Positions 11,586 to 20,616 of a stretch of DNA of 23,905 nucleotides are shown piece after piece. Source of the stretch: Hyphochytrium catenoides (Eukaryota > Sar > Hyphochytriomycetes > Hyphochytriales > Hyphochytriaceae); the NCBI GenBank assembly GCA_900088475.1, contig FLMG01000352.1:1-23905 (forward strand), read 5' to 3'. Positions within the stretch are counted from its first letter, which is position 1; the number at the start of each line of letters is the position of its first letter. Below the pieces are notes generated by a model, which did no database searches, was not told the DNA's origin, and worked only from the letters and a program-made list of their open reading frames with translations. Position numbers and translations under genes: made by a program.

Positions 11586-11735
11586 TCTTCATTCCAAATT
11601 TTCCATTGCCAGCATCAAGAGATCAATCAGCAGCAATTCGAGACAAATTTCCCCATTATCTATCCTAATTTCTATCTTTGTTAATCCCTATTTCAAGACC
11701 TAGAGCCTGTCCTCTCTTTCTTTTACATCCCAACC
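11586..11735 (+). promoter_or_regulatory. Likely 5' leader of the LEA-like gene
   Basis: The 150 bases before the ATG lose the open frames of the flanking sequence and become A/C/T-rich with runs such as CCTCTCTTTCTTTTACATCC just before CAACCATGA, a favourable start context. The transcription start cannot be placed. Confidence 0.35.
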
Positions 11736-14648
11736 ATGAGTGAATCCGATCTCCACAGAAAGCCAGTCATCGAGCTCCAGGAGCCTGAGCACGAGAAGAC
11801 TATCGCTGAGAAGGTCGTCGAGACCGTCGCTCAAGGCGCAGACAGAGTCAAGGCTGTCCTTGTCCCTGCTGGCACGAACGCTGCAGGCCAACCTGAGCAG
11901 CAAGTGGCCGCCGTCGTGGTGGAGAAGGAGACCAGTGGTTGCCCACCTAGCAGCACTGCGACCACCGCCACCGCCCCAAGCACGACGGAGGGCAAGTCCA
12001 TCACCCAGAAAGCCACAGAGACTGTATCTAGCGGTGCCAACTATGTGAAGGACTCTGCAAGCAGCGGTCTTGGCTATGTGAAGGACACCGCCGCCAGCGG
12101 CACTCAGTACGTCAAGGAGAAAGCTACCGTAGGTGCACACTATGTGGCTGACACAGCCACTTCGGGCGCTCAGTACGTCAAGGAGACGGCGGCTCATGGG
12201 GTAGAAGCGGTAAAGTCTACGGTGGCACCCAGCGGACAGACCACCACGACAACCTCAACCTCCACCACAACCCCAAGCGGCGAGCACCAGAAGGGCGTTG
12301 TAGAGAAGGTTACAGAGACGGCAGCTAACGCTGTGAACTACGTGAAGGCGACCGTTCTGCCTAGCAGCACCACACAGAGCACCACTGCCAGTGGCACACC
12401 AAGCACCTCCACCCCCAGCAGTACTTCTGCGGACACGAGAACGCTAGGCGAGAAAGCTAGCGACACTGCAGCAGGAGCTTCTCAGTACGCTCGGGAGACT
12501 ATGGAAGGCGCTAAGGAGGGCGTCCGCGAATCTACTCCTTCCTCCGGCGCTCCTTACTACAGTGGCTCTACGACTTCCGGATCGGGAATCTCATCCACCT
12601 CTCCTGAGGCTCCTCATGACAAGGGCGTGGTAGAGAAGGTCAAGGAGACAGTCTACAATGCCGCAAGCTACGTTAAGGACACCGCTGCAAGCGGTCTTGG
12701 CATGGCTAAGGACACCGCCGCCACCACCACGGAGTCTGCCAAGGAGACGGCTTCAAGTACCGCTCAGGTTGCTCAGGAGAAGGCAGCAGGTGCTTATCAG
12801 TATGTAGCAGACACCGCATCCTCTGCCTATAACAAGGCTGCTGATGTGGCTAGCTCCACCGCGCAGGCTGCCAAGGAAACTGCCTCATCCACTGCGCAGT
12901 CTGCCAAGGAGACTGCAGGCGCCACGGCTCAATCTGCTAAGGAAGCCGCTGCTCGTGGCTACAATTACACCGCCGAGACGGCATCCAATGCTGCTCAGGC
13001 TGCCAAGGATACCGCTGCTCGCGGCTACAACTATACGGCAGAGACCACCTCCAACGCCGCTCAGTCTGCCAAGGATAGCGCTGCTCGCGGCTACGACTAC
13101 TCTGCAGACACCGCCTCCAGCGCTGCTCAGTCTACCAAGGAGACGGCTGCTAGCACTACCGAGAGTGCCAAGGAGACGGCCGAAAGGGGCTACAATTATG
13201 CTGCTGAAACTGCTTCCAGCGCAGCGCAGGCTGCCAAAGATACCGCGGCGCGTGGGTACAACTATGCGGCGGAGACTGCTGCATCCGGCTATGAGAAGGC
13301 CAAGGGTATGACGTCGAGCGCTGCTCAATCCACCAAGGAAACTGCCGCTAGCACCACGGAGGCTGCCAAGGAGAAGGCAGCGAGGGGCTACAACTACGCT
13401 GCTGACTCTGCTTCTCGCACTGCCGAGGCTGCGAAGGACTCAACAGCTCGTGGATACAATTACACCGCTGAGACTGCTGCTTCCGGTTACGAGAAGGCAA
13501 AGGACACCGCTTCTAGCGCTGCCCAGGCCACCAAGGATACGGCGGCAAGTGGTTACAATTATGCAGCAGACAGCGCTGCCTCCGGCTATAAGAAGGCCAA
13601 GGACTCAGCCTCAAGCACCGCAGAGTCTGCGAAGGATACTGCTGCCAGCGGCTACAACTATGCAGCAGACAGCGCTGCCTCCGGCTATAACAAGGCGAAG
13701 GACACTACTTCCAGCACTGCGCAGTCTGCAAAGGACACTGCTGCCAGTGGCTACAACTACGCTGCAGACAGCGCCGCATCTGGGTATAACAGAGCACGAG
13801 ACATCGCTGCCAGCGCCTCTCAGTCTGCCAAGGAGTCGACGCCTAGCGGTAGTGCGTACTCGACTACTGGAGATCGGGACGCCACCTCTCTTTATACTTC
13901 TGCACCAGGCACTCAGACCACCGGTAGCAGCTCTATGTACGGCACCAGCTCTTACGGTGTGACTGGACCAGGGGGCGAGAAGTCTATGGGTGAGCGCGCC
14001 AAAGAAAACCTCGCGAGTGGTGCTCAATACGTGAAGGAGTCTGCTTCTAGCGCGGCGGACAAGGCAAAGGAGACGGCTTATGGCGCTTCAGAGACAGCAA
14101 AGGAAGCAATGGGAACCTCTGGACACACGACCACGAGGAACCAGGGTAGCAGCCTATCTTACCAGGGCCCACAGTCTACGGCTGAGGGCGGTCTGACCTC
14201 TTCCTCCCCTGCTGGTCTCTACTCCACAGGCGACAAGCCAACCACAGTTCTTGGTACTTCAGGCGTGACATCGGGCTCTCCTATGGGAGCTACTGCCCAG
14301 CCGCGATACATCGGAGAAAACCCAACCACCCACCGGACGACCACCAGCTATTATCCAGAAGCTAAGGGACAGCACTCCCACGAGCTCGGAGATCCATACA
14401 ACACCCGCGGTGCCACCGTCACCACGATGTCTGCAGAGCAAGCTCGTCAAGAGTACGATACCACTCCAGCTGCTGCAGGCCAAACGCAGCCCCTCTCTGG
14501 CGGGGACAAGCTCAAGGAGAAAGTGAAAGAAGGCGCAAGAAAGGTAAAGGCTGTCTTCACTCCTCACGGTCATAAGGACTCTGAGACCACTAAAGAACGT
14601 GAGCAGCACCACGGCGCTCGGACGGAGAACCCGGCGGCCCCGTTCTAA
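11736..14648 (+). CDS. LEA-like (group 3/LEA_4 type) 11-residue-repeat protein, 970 aa
   Basis: One uninterrupted exon encodes a very hydrophilic protein dominated by Ala, Thr, Ser, Lys and Glu, with no signal peptide or membrane segment. Residues about 328-700 consist of 11-residue units of the AKETA-x-x-TAQS or RGYNY-AAETA kind. GYNY-type motifs begin at residues 408, 430, 452, 485, 507, 551, 573, 606, 639 and 672, all separated by multiples of 11. Flanking segments (about 90-160, 185-210, 235-260, 296-330, 750-790) have YVK(E/D)-type helices split by Thr/Ser/Gly/Pro linkers. Known group 3 LEA proteins are disordered when hydrated and fold to amphipathic helix on drying, protecting membranes and proteins; a desiccation or osmotic-stress role here is inference. 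The ends share a module (EKV...VKAV(L/F)-x-P-x-G at residues 25-46 and 927-945). Codons favour C/G third positions, which suggests strong expression. It converges with the RING-Tubby gene. Confidence 0.9.
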   Translation: MSESDLHRKPVIELQEPEHEKTIAEKVVETVAQGADRVKAVLVPAGTNAAGQPEQQVAAVVVEKETSGCPPSSTATTATAPSTTEGKSITQKATETVSSGANYVKDSASSGLGYVKDTAASGTQYVKEKATVGAHYVADTATSGAQYVKETAAHGVEAVKSTVAPSGQTTTTTSTSTTTPSGEHQKGVVEKVTETAANAVNYVKATVLPSSTTQSTTASGTPSTSTPSSTSADTRTLGEKASDTAAGASQYARETMEGAKEGVRESTPSSGAPYYSGSTTSGSGISSTSPEAPHDKGVVEKVKETVYNAASYVKDTAASGLGMAKDTAATTTESAKETASSTAQVAQEKAAGAYQYVADTASSAYNKAADVASSTAQAAKETASSTAQSAKETAGATAQSAKEAAARGYNYTAETASNAAQAAKDTAARGYNYTAETTSNAAQSAKDSAARGYDYSADTASSAAQSTKETAASTTESAKETAERGYNYAAETASSAAQAAKDTAARGYNYAAETAASGYEKAKGMTSSAAQSTKETAASTTEAAKEKAARGYNYAADSASRTAEAAKDSTARGYNYTAETAASGYEKAKDTASSAAQATKDTAASGYNYAADSAASGYKKAKDSASSTAESAKDTAASGYNYAADSAASGYNKAKDTTSSTAQSAKDTAASGYNYAADSAASGYNRARDIAASASQSAKESTPSGSAYSTTGDRDATSLYTSAPGTQTTGSSSMYGTSSYGVTGPGGEKSMGERAKENLASGAQYVKESASSAADKAKETAYGASETAKEAMGTSGHTTTRNQGSSLSYQGPQSTAEGGLTSSSPAGLYSTGDKPTTVLGTSGVTSGSPMGATAQPRYIGENPTTHRTTTSYYPEAKGQHSHELGDPYNTRGATVTTMSAEQARQEYDTTPAAAGQTQPLSGGDKLKEKVKEGARKVKAVFTPHGHKDSETTKEREQHHGARTENPAAPF
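13551..13847 (+). repeat. Three tandem 99-bp (33-residue) units inside the LEA-like gene
   Basis: The units encode residues 606-638, 639-671 and 672-704, each starting GYNYAADSAASGY. Units 1 and 2 share long identical DNA stretches exactly 99 bases apart (for example TATGCAGCAGACAGCGCTGC), pointing to recent in-register duplication. Unit 3 diverges at its end (STPS). Confidence 0.85.
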
Positions 14649-15609
14649 GCTCTAGATCACAAGAGGACGAGCAGCACACGACCAAGCCGAGCCCAGCTTC
14701 ATGATGAGCTCAAGATACTCCGCGGCGCAGCAAGCTGCGAAGACACTGATAGAGGAAACAATGGATGCGGCGGAAGCATCGCATTGTCAAAGGCCCACGT
14801 TGCTTTAGGATAGTTTTGAAGATAATTTTTGACCTTCTTGAGTGGAGAGTAATAAACATTGCCTTCTGCGTATTATTCATCCTGCCCCTTGGCTGCATTC
14901 GCTCTGATCGCGAACAATGCTTGAAACCTTGGTTCCTCTACCGTCACGCCTCTCTCCTATCCATCCTACTAGGTTTATTGCTGATCGCACCATCTGCTCT
15001 GTTCTAGTGGTAGAAGACTAAACTAAAGAATGCCTCTATTGCACTCTCTTCGATCGCTTCTTCCTTTCCTCCCGAGCTGTCGACTCTACGGGCCGCATCT
15101 TCACCGCCTAACAGTGATGGAGAAAGTGTGACTCTGAATGCGGCTATTGCTGCCGCTGCTGCTGCTGGTTATACTATGGACTGTGTGCGACGTCGAAAGA
15201 ATGGGGCAGAGAAAAAGAGTCCCCGCGAAGACTAGGCCTAAACCATATAATAAGCAGGGAAAGGAGTCACGACAGAGAAGAAGAAAGAATGACGTAGCAT
15301 TTGCCCTAAGGAGGTGAAGGCCAACATAGTGGAGAATAATAGCTCTTAAGAGAGTGCGATGTCCCACTTAGAAAGAAAGTACTCAAGCTGCGCCTCCGCT
15401 CCACTGAGCGAAGAGGTAGGAACCACTTTTGTCTCGCTAACTCTCGGACAGAACCATCTGTAGGGTCATCCGAGTGATGCATAGTCGATGAAGTGATTAT
15501 TACAAGGTTATTGGGATAGGCTTCTGCTGAACAGATATGATACAGCCAAGGACACAACAGGGAAGTCGAAAGGAAAGGAATTGAAGACACACAAGGCGCA
15601 CTGTGCAAC
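14649..15609. other. Convergent intergenic region (3' ends of two genes)
   Basis: This 961-bp gap receives the 3' ends of the LEA-like gene (plus) and the RING-Tubby gene (minus). No coding frame is convincing. An AATAAA on the plus strand at 14851-14856, about 200 bases after the LEA-like stop, is a possible polyadenylation signal. A short CTG run lies near 15150-15165. Confidence 0.5.
14851..14856 (+). terminator. Possible polyadenylation signal of the LEA-like gene
   Basis: AATAAA lies 203 bases after the stop codon, in AT-richer sequence. The hexamer is common by chance, and not all protists use it. Confidence 0.3.
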
Positions 15610-17334
15610 CTAATCGAAGGTCACAAGGTGTGAGTCCATGCTGCTCAGTGCTATTGAGAATGCCTGTAGGGGTGTCAGCGGGTGGGCAAAGTCCATTGAG
15701 TAGACATTCCTATCCGCAGTGCGCCCGAAGAGCATGATCGTTGTGTCCAGATCGTCAGGGTGAGCAAGCAGGAAGTTCTTGACAGAGGCAGCAGCCACGC
15801 GGCCGCCAAAATCCAAGCAGTACGCGTCCAGAGCCTCCACCCATACAGGCGGTTTGTTGATGAGGTTGATGGCACGCTTGTCATCGGGCATATCGATCAT
15901 GGAGAGCATGCTCTCATCCCGACTGTGAGCGCTCCAGTCCAACGACCTCAAGCCTCCATTCTCTAGTTCTTCTACTGCGGGAACTGCCACACGCATCTGT
16001 CTGGGTGTTTTGCCAAATGTGGCCGCGTACTGCACGGCTCCAATCTCCGTGTCTTCAAGGAATATCGTGTACTGACTGCCCACAAAATTCCTTTCTAGTC
16101 TTCCTACCTGCCTGTTAGTGAGGGGCACATCTCTGTTGGATGGACTGATGTTCAGGTGGTCATATGATAAGTAAACCACAAAGTTGACGGACATGTCCAG
16201 CTGCCTCTTTCTCTGCGCAGTCATCAGCAGCACATCACCATCCAGCGTGAACAACTCGTAAGTGCCACCCCTGGTGGCTCTAATATAGCACTGCGTCATG
16301 TTAGCCTCGCGAGGGGACGGAGAAGTGAGAAAAGATCTCAAGCTACCAGGGTCAGCGCGGGCAAGGGCGATGAGCGAGCGCCGTAGGAGGACATCCGCAG
16401 GAGGTGGTGGGTCTAGAGGACGGTTCTGGCAGACTTCCTTATGAGAAGAAAGCTCGGCTCTCTTGCACTGGTGTGGGCAGAAAGGGCAGATCACCTTCAT
16501 TTCGTTGGCCATTCTTTGGACATGTCGATTGGGAAGGATCATACTGTAGCTCAAGGACTCACGGCACAGCGGACAGGTCCCCCGTTCGTTGACCCAGCGC
16601 TCAATGCAGTCCTTATCAAACACTGCACCACAGCATCCTGTCTCCACGGCCTCGCAGAAGACATCCTGGCATACTGGGCATTCTAGCATCTTCCTGGTGT
16701 TCTCAAACATCTCCAACTGCTCATCCCGAGATTGCTGGGTCTGAGGGAGGGCCAGCGTGGAAACAAGGTTGGAGGCTGCCAGGGCGCTAGCAGCTGTTCG
16801 CACTTGCATTCGCTTCTGTTGTGTAAGGATTGTGTGGATGTCAAAGAGAGCGTCAATCACCTGGCTAACGGTGGCAGTAGGCTTCTCCGCTGGTGTTGGA
16901 GCAGAAATCTCCTCTGGACTCGTATCCTCCATATTATTATTAGGACTTGGCTCTTGCTCGGGCTGCTCTTCTTCTGACATGCTTTCTGGGGTGTCATGGT
17001 CTGCAAGCAGCTCGATATTTAGCGTAGAGCTCCCTCTCGCAATGACATCGTTAATCTCCAAGTCCATATCGTACAGCGGGCGGCGCTGCGCTGCGTCCGG
17101 AGCAGGCGAAGCATCTGCTCTGGGCGATGGCGAGTACATCAGCTCGCCTAGCGTTCTAGTTCGCAGAACGCGGTCTGAGTTTTTTCTCGATGAAGCTCTA
17201 ACATGTATAGTATGAGGCAGTCTGGCTGGCGATCTGTTTCCTCTGCCGTGGCTTGAAGTGTCTGAGGTGGGGCTGTTGTTGCTCTGAAGCCCATCAGTCG
17301 AGACGGAGACGTCAATGTATCTCTGAAGCTCCAT
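15610..17334 (-). CDS. RING-like / TRAF-type zinc finger / Tubby domain fusion protein, 574 aa
   Basis: The start is the ATG at 17334 (AAGGATGG context); the open frame extends nine codons further only from a TTG. Residues 1-210 are low complexity: Ser/Arg-rich, then acidic, with a likely helix at 155-190. A RING-like finger follows at 219-257: CPVC, then CCGAVFDKDC, then CPLC. A TRAF-type finger lies at 283-302 (CPFC-x3-C-x7-H-x3-C). Residues 346-574 form a full-length C-terminal Tubby domain. Its diagnostic stretches are NKPPVW (493-498), FGGRVAAASVKNF (509-521), MLFGR (534-538) and a terminal LQAFSIALSSMDSHL (556-570). A basic RKR at 375-377 sits where Tubby proteins bind phosphatidylinositol 4,5-bisphosphate. 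In known families RING fingers recruit E2 enzymes and Tubby domains tether proteins to the plasma membrane, so a membrane-anchored E3 ligase is inferred. The gene is intronless and convergent with the LEA-like gene. Confidence 0.92.
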   Translation of the reverse strand: MELQRYIDVSVSTDGLQSNNSPTSDTSSHGRGNRSPARLPHTIHVRASSRKNSDRVLRTRTLGELMYSPSPRADASPAPDAAQRRPLYDMDLEINDVIARGSSTLNIELLADHDTPESMSEEEQPEQEPSPNNNMEDTSPEEISAPTPAEKPTATVSQVIDALFDIHTILTQQKRMQVRTAASALAASNLVSTLALPQTQQSRDEQLEMFENTRKMLECPVCQDVFCEAVETGCCGAVFDKDCIERWVNERGTCPLCRESLSYSMILPNRHVQRMANEMKVICPFCPHQCKRAELSSHKEVCQNRPLDPPPPADVLLRRSLIALARADPGSLRSFLTSPSPREANMTQCYIRATRGGTYELFTLDGDVLLMTAQRKRQLDMSVNFVVYLSYDHLNISPSNRDVPLTNRQVGRLERNFVGSQYTIFLEDTEIGAVQYAATFGKTPRQMRVAVPAVEELENGGLRSLDWSAHSRDESMLSMIDMPDDKRAINLINKPPVWVEALDAYCLDFGGRVAAASVKNFLLAHPDDLDTTIMLFGRTADRNVYSMDFAHPLTPLQAFSIALSSMDSHLVTFD

Positions 17335-17914
17335 CCTTACTCCGGTTGGTCTCAAAAACAAGCCCTAAGAGAGGTTATTCAACCGAAACAGGCTCCTCTC
17401 TCTCGCCGATCGCCGTGAAGAATGTTCCTTCTTCAAAGCTAGTGAGAACCGGGCCGACGGATGTGTTCTATCCACCTCCGTTCGACCGGTCAACTTGCTT
17501 AATGGCTGATTGAAGACAGAGAGACAGACAATAATGGCTGGGAAGCGTGATACTGCTGGAAGGAAAGGTAGGTTTGCTGAGTGAGCCGATGGGGTTTGTC
17601 TGCTGCTTTCGAGTGAATGAAAGTCGAAGAGAAACGGAGGCAAGGGTCAGAGAAAACCAAAGGAGAGTGCGTTGTGTCTACGTGGGCCGGCAAGCTGAGA
17701 CTGATGATGATGGCGCTGAGAAAAGGCTGAAGACGTGATGCAGCTTTCGGGGAGGTGAGAGAATAAAGGGAAGAGAGGGAAAGGAAGAGAAAAATGGGGA
17801 AGGAGAGATATCAATGATGGAGTTTGACCCTCGGTGTCTCTCTCTCTTTATGCTTCTCCCGCCTCACTTCTTTCTCACTGTGGTCTGTCTCTCCCTATGC
17901 TCTGGCTTCCTGTC

Positions 17915-17920
<6 letters not shown>

Positions 17921-17984
<64 letters not shown>
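17921..17984. repeat. (TC)32 dinucleotide microsatellite
   Basis: An uninterrupted TC run of 64 bases within a broader pyrimidine-rich stretch. It lies about 0.6 kb upstream of the RING-Tubby start. Confidence 0.95.
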
Positions 17985-17986
<2 letters not shown>

Positions 17987-19209
17987 CTGTCTCCATGTCA
18001 CGTCACCTGTTCCTTGTGCCTGGCTCTGCCTTCCTTGTCTTCTGATATCTCTTTCTAACTCTGTTTCTGCCGTCGACCTCTATCTTCTATAAGTTTCGGG
18101 TCTTTCTAATACACTCTGTATCTTCGACTGCCCGCCTTTCCCCTTTCTGTCTCTTCCTCCCGCGCTTTCTTCGTTCTGCCTTTTCTCAAAAGGCAAGTTC
18201 TGGTCCAAGGAAGGAAGGAGGCAGAAGAGGGGAGAATGGCCCTATAAGAAGGAGAGGGCAACCACCCAAAGGTGTGTCCCAGAGTCAGACTGACAGTTAC
18301 AAATGTTGCCACATTGCCAGGGGAAGAGCATCGGTGGGACAAAATGACAGCCAGTGCGAGAGGCATATTATTATGTCTCATAAAGGTTAAAGGTCAACAT
18401 ATACGGTATTACCACGTCGTTGAACTCAGATCTGTGACTCCTACCCACTGACCGGAACTGGATCCTTGTGCTAGATAGTTTCAGGCCGGGTTTGTTCCCA
18501 TGCTAGGGTTAAATATATGGCTATTCGAGGCATTGAAGGGTAGTGGGTTTGTGCTGTACAATAGAAAGAGTAGGGTGGATGGGTGGTGACGGACTCAGCT
18601 TCTGATTCGTCCTCAACCAATTTTACAAGAGGAGAAGGAAAGGGGAAGAGAAAAAGCCTGCAAAATACACAACACCGTCGAACCCAAAACATCCAAACGC
18701 CACAGAACTTTCCTGAGAAAGAGAAAAATAACCTTTCTCGTTTATTTCCTTCCAATGCTCCCTGAGTAACCGCTAATACTGGGACGACTGAAAAGCCCAA
18801 AGAGTGTTGACTTCCCGCTGAAATCTTTCCTCACGGAAAGCACCTGTAGTTGAGGCAGAGCATTCGTGCCCGATAAGAACCCTGAGAGGATGTTAATATC
18901 TGTCATCTATGACTCTTATATTCTCAATACACGCAGAGACTCCATTACTATTGCAAATGACAGTCTAAGAATTTCGGCGAATGAAGGGGGTGACCTCTAG
19001 CCTGGGTAGCCGACACCGACTTGACGATGTTTCTCGCCCTCTTCTTATGGTTCTAACTGCTGCTCGCAGACTTGGGCTGGGAATCAAGAGTAGGTCGCCC
19101 CTCCAAGTGGCTGCCGATGCCCCCGAAGGGCGCTGTATCATGAGAAAGATGTGGAACAAGGCAGCTGCAGCAGTTACAGCTTTGCTCTTCCTCTTGCCTC
19201 TTGCCTCTT

Positions 19210-19248
19210 GCTCCTCCTCCTCCTGCTGCTGCTGCTGCTGCTGCTGCC
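19210..19248. repeat. CTC/CTG triplet tract
   Basis: A run of CTC triplets passes into a run of about eight CTG triplets, preceded by TTGCCTC direct repeats. It is a low-complexity tract in non-coding DNA. Confidence 0.9.
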
Positions 19249-20616
19249 TGCTCCCTGCTCATGGCTCCTGCCTCCTCTCTCTTGCCCATCATCATCTCCA
19301 CAGATGATAGGAACAGAGGGTGCTGCTGCTGATCTCTCACCCTTCAGTAGCAGCGAGGGAGACAGAGGCAGCCGCAAGACCCGTGCAGCACAAACAGAGT
19401 CGACCTTGTCGTGCATAGGGAGTAGCAGAAGAAGGAAGAGAAGACACCGAACTGAGAGAAGAAGGAGAGACGATTGTAACACTGACGATGAGTTGCGCGG
19501 GACAGGTCGTTGAAAGACCGTTTCAAATCAATGACCGGAACTCGTACCTTGTACCTGCTCCTGCTTCTGTAGAGCTCAATCTCTGTCACACCTCCTATTT
19601 GTACCTCTTTCCCAGGTGATTGGATCTTTGTTGGGTCCTTCTTCTTGGCCCTTGCTATCGTAGCCTCTGGCGGATGATATCGTATCTTTCTGGCAGCTCC
19701 AGCATCAAGCTTCCTGTAGCTTCTTCAAACACTTCCACAGCTCGTCAGGAGAGATTTTGGTGTTACCTATGACCGCGGCTATGACGTGGGTTGACTCGAG
19801 GTGGGGCTTAGGACAAGGAGAAGAGCCTTGCTAGGAGGTAGCAGCACGAAAAGGAGGAAAAAGCTTCCCTTGTTGGCCACAAGAGAATGAATACCTCAAA
19901 TTCTTGGTAGGAAAAAAACAGCCGTCGTCCATGTGTCTCTCTCCTCAAACCGTATGCCAGTCGTCAACATACAACGTGTTCCCTGGCCACCGCCATATAA
20001 TGATTTCTGTTACATCGTGGTACGGGTAAGAGAAAGAGAGAGAATAGGGGCAGGACAGACAGGATGACCAAGGTCAAGGTTCGCGCTGTACGACGGATAC
20101 GTGGGAGGGTGAGTTCTGGCTGTTGAGCGTACTATCTCAATGCAGGACAGAGGAATAGCGATGGTGTTGTCACACTTGGCTTTTTTACCAGCGACCATCT
20201 TGCCATATTTTTGCAGACAGCAGCCAGACAGACTAGCGCTCGCCATTCTCACGCCGAGTTGAAGCATTTGCCACTCTCAAGCTGCGTTAAAGGCGATCTA
20301 TCTTCCATTGTCTTGAGCTTTCTTTCCATATGTTGGACTGGTATTCAATGTGTCTTGGTACTCTAAGGGGCCAACTATATTCCAGAAGTTATTGCTTCGG
20401 TGAATGAGTGGATGAAAGCCTATCGTACACTTGGAATTTACAAGTCCCAGGCCTCGCCTAGCAGCAAAATGGACACACAGTGACTGCTTCCGAAAGTCCC
20501 CTTCAGCTGTAAAGGTATTAGTGCCCCTCATTGAGAACACGGCTGTGTCATATATATAGACAATAAATAACACCTAACCACTCAGCTGCTGTGCGTCCTC
20601 CTCCTCTTTGAATGGT

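Larger units (their letters stand above)
4304..11735. other. 7.4-kb region without a convincing gene
   Basis: This stretch separates the secreted-protein gene from the LEA-like gene. Open frames are short, overlap on both strands, often lack ATG and translate to Ser/Leu/Arg-rich strings with no recognisable domain. Parts such as 7500-7790 are strongly pyrimidine-rich. Items with structure are listed separately: a weak exon candidate (5191-5391), an inverted repeat (6246-6306), a 27-bp tandem repeat (6423-6464), a small palindrome (10342-10358) and a CTG tract (10655-10822). I saw no transposase, reverse transcriptase, tRNA or rRNA. A gene made of very short exons could be missed. Confidence 0.5.
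17335..20616. other. 3.3-kb region without a supported gene
   Basis: This lies between the starts of the RING-Tubby gene and the 3' end of the oxidoreductase gene, both minus strand. It should contain the RING-Tubby promoter and the oxidoreductase 3' untranslated region. Open frames are pyrimidine- or triplet-driven low complexity (17814-18092, 19151-19513) without domains. It holds a TC tract (17921-17984) and a short CTC/CTG tract (about 19210-19248). Confidence 0.5.

Noticed and set aside
12844-13962. Arg/Pro-rich open frames on both strands within the LEA-like gene
   Set aside because: They are frame shadows of the repetitive Ala/Lys/Thr codons of the LEA-like coding sequence.
17335-17361. 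Nine-codon N-terminal extension of the RING-Tubby protein
   Set aside because: It begins at TTG; the first ATG at 17334 has a good start context.
17814-18092. Three overlapping Leu/Ser-rich plus-strand open frames
   Set aside because: They are produced by the TC microsatellite, which encodes alternating Ser-Leu in any frame.
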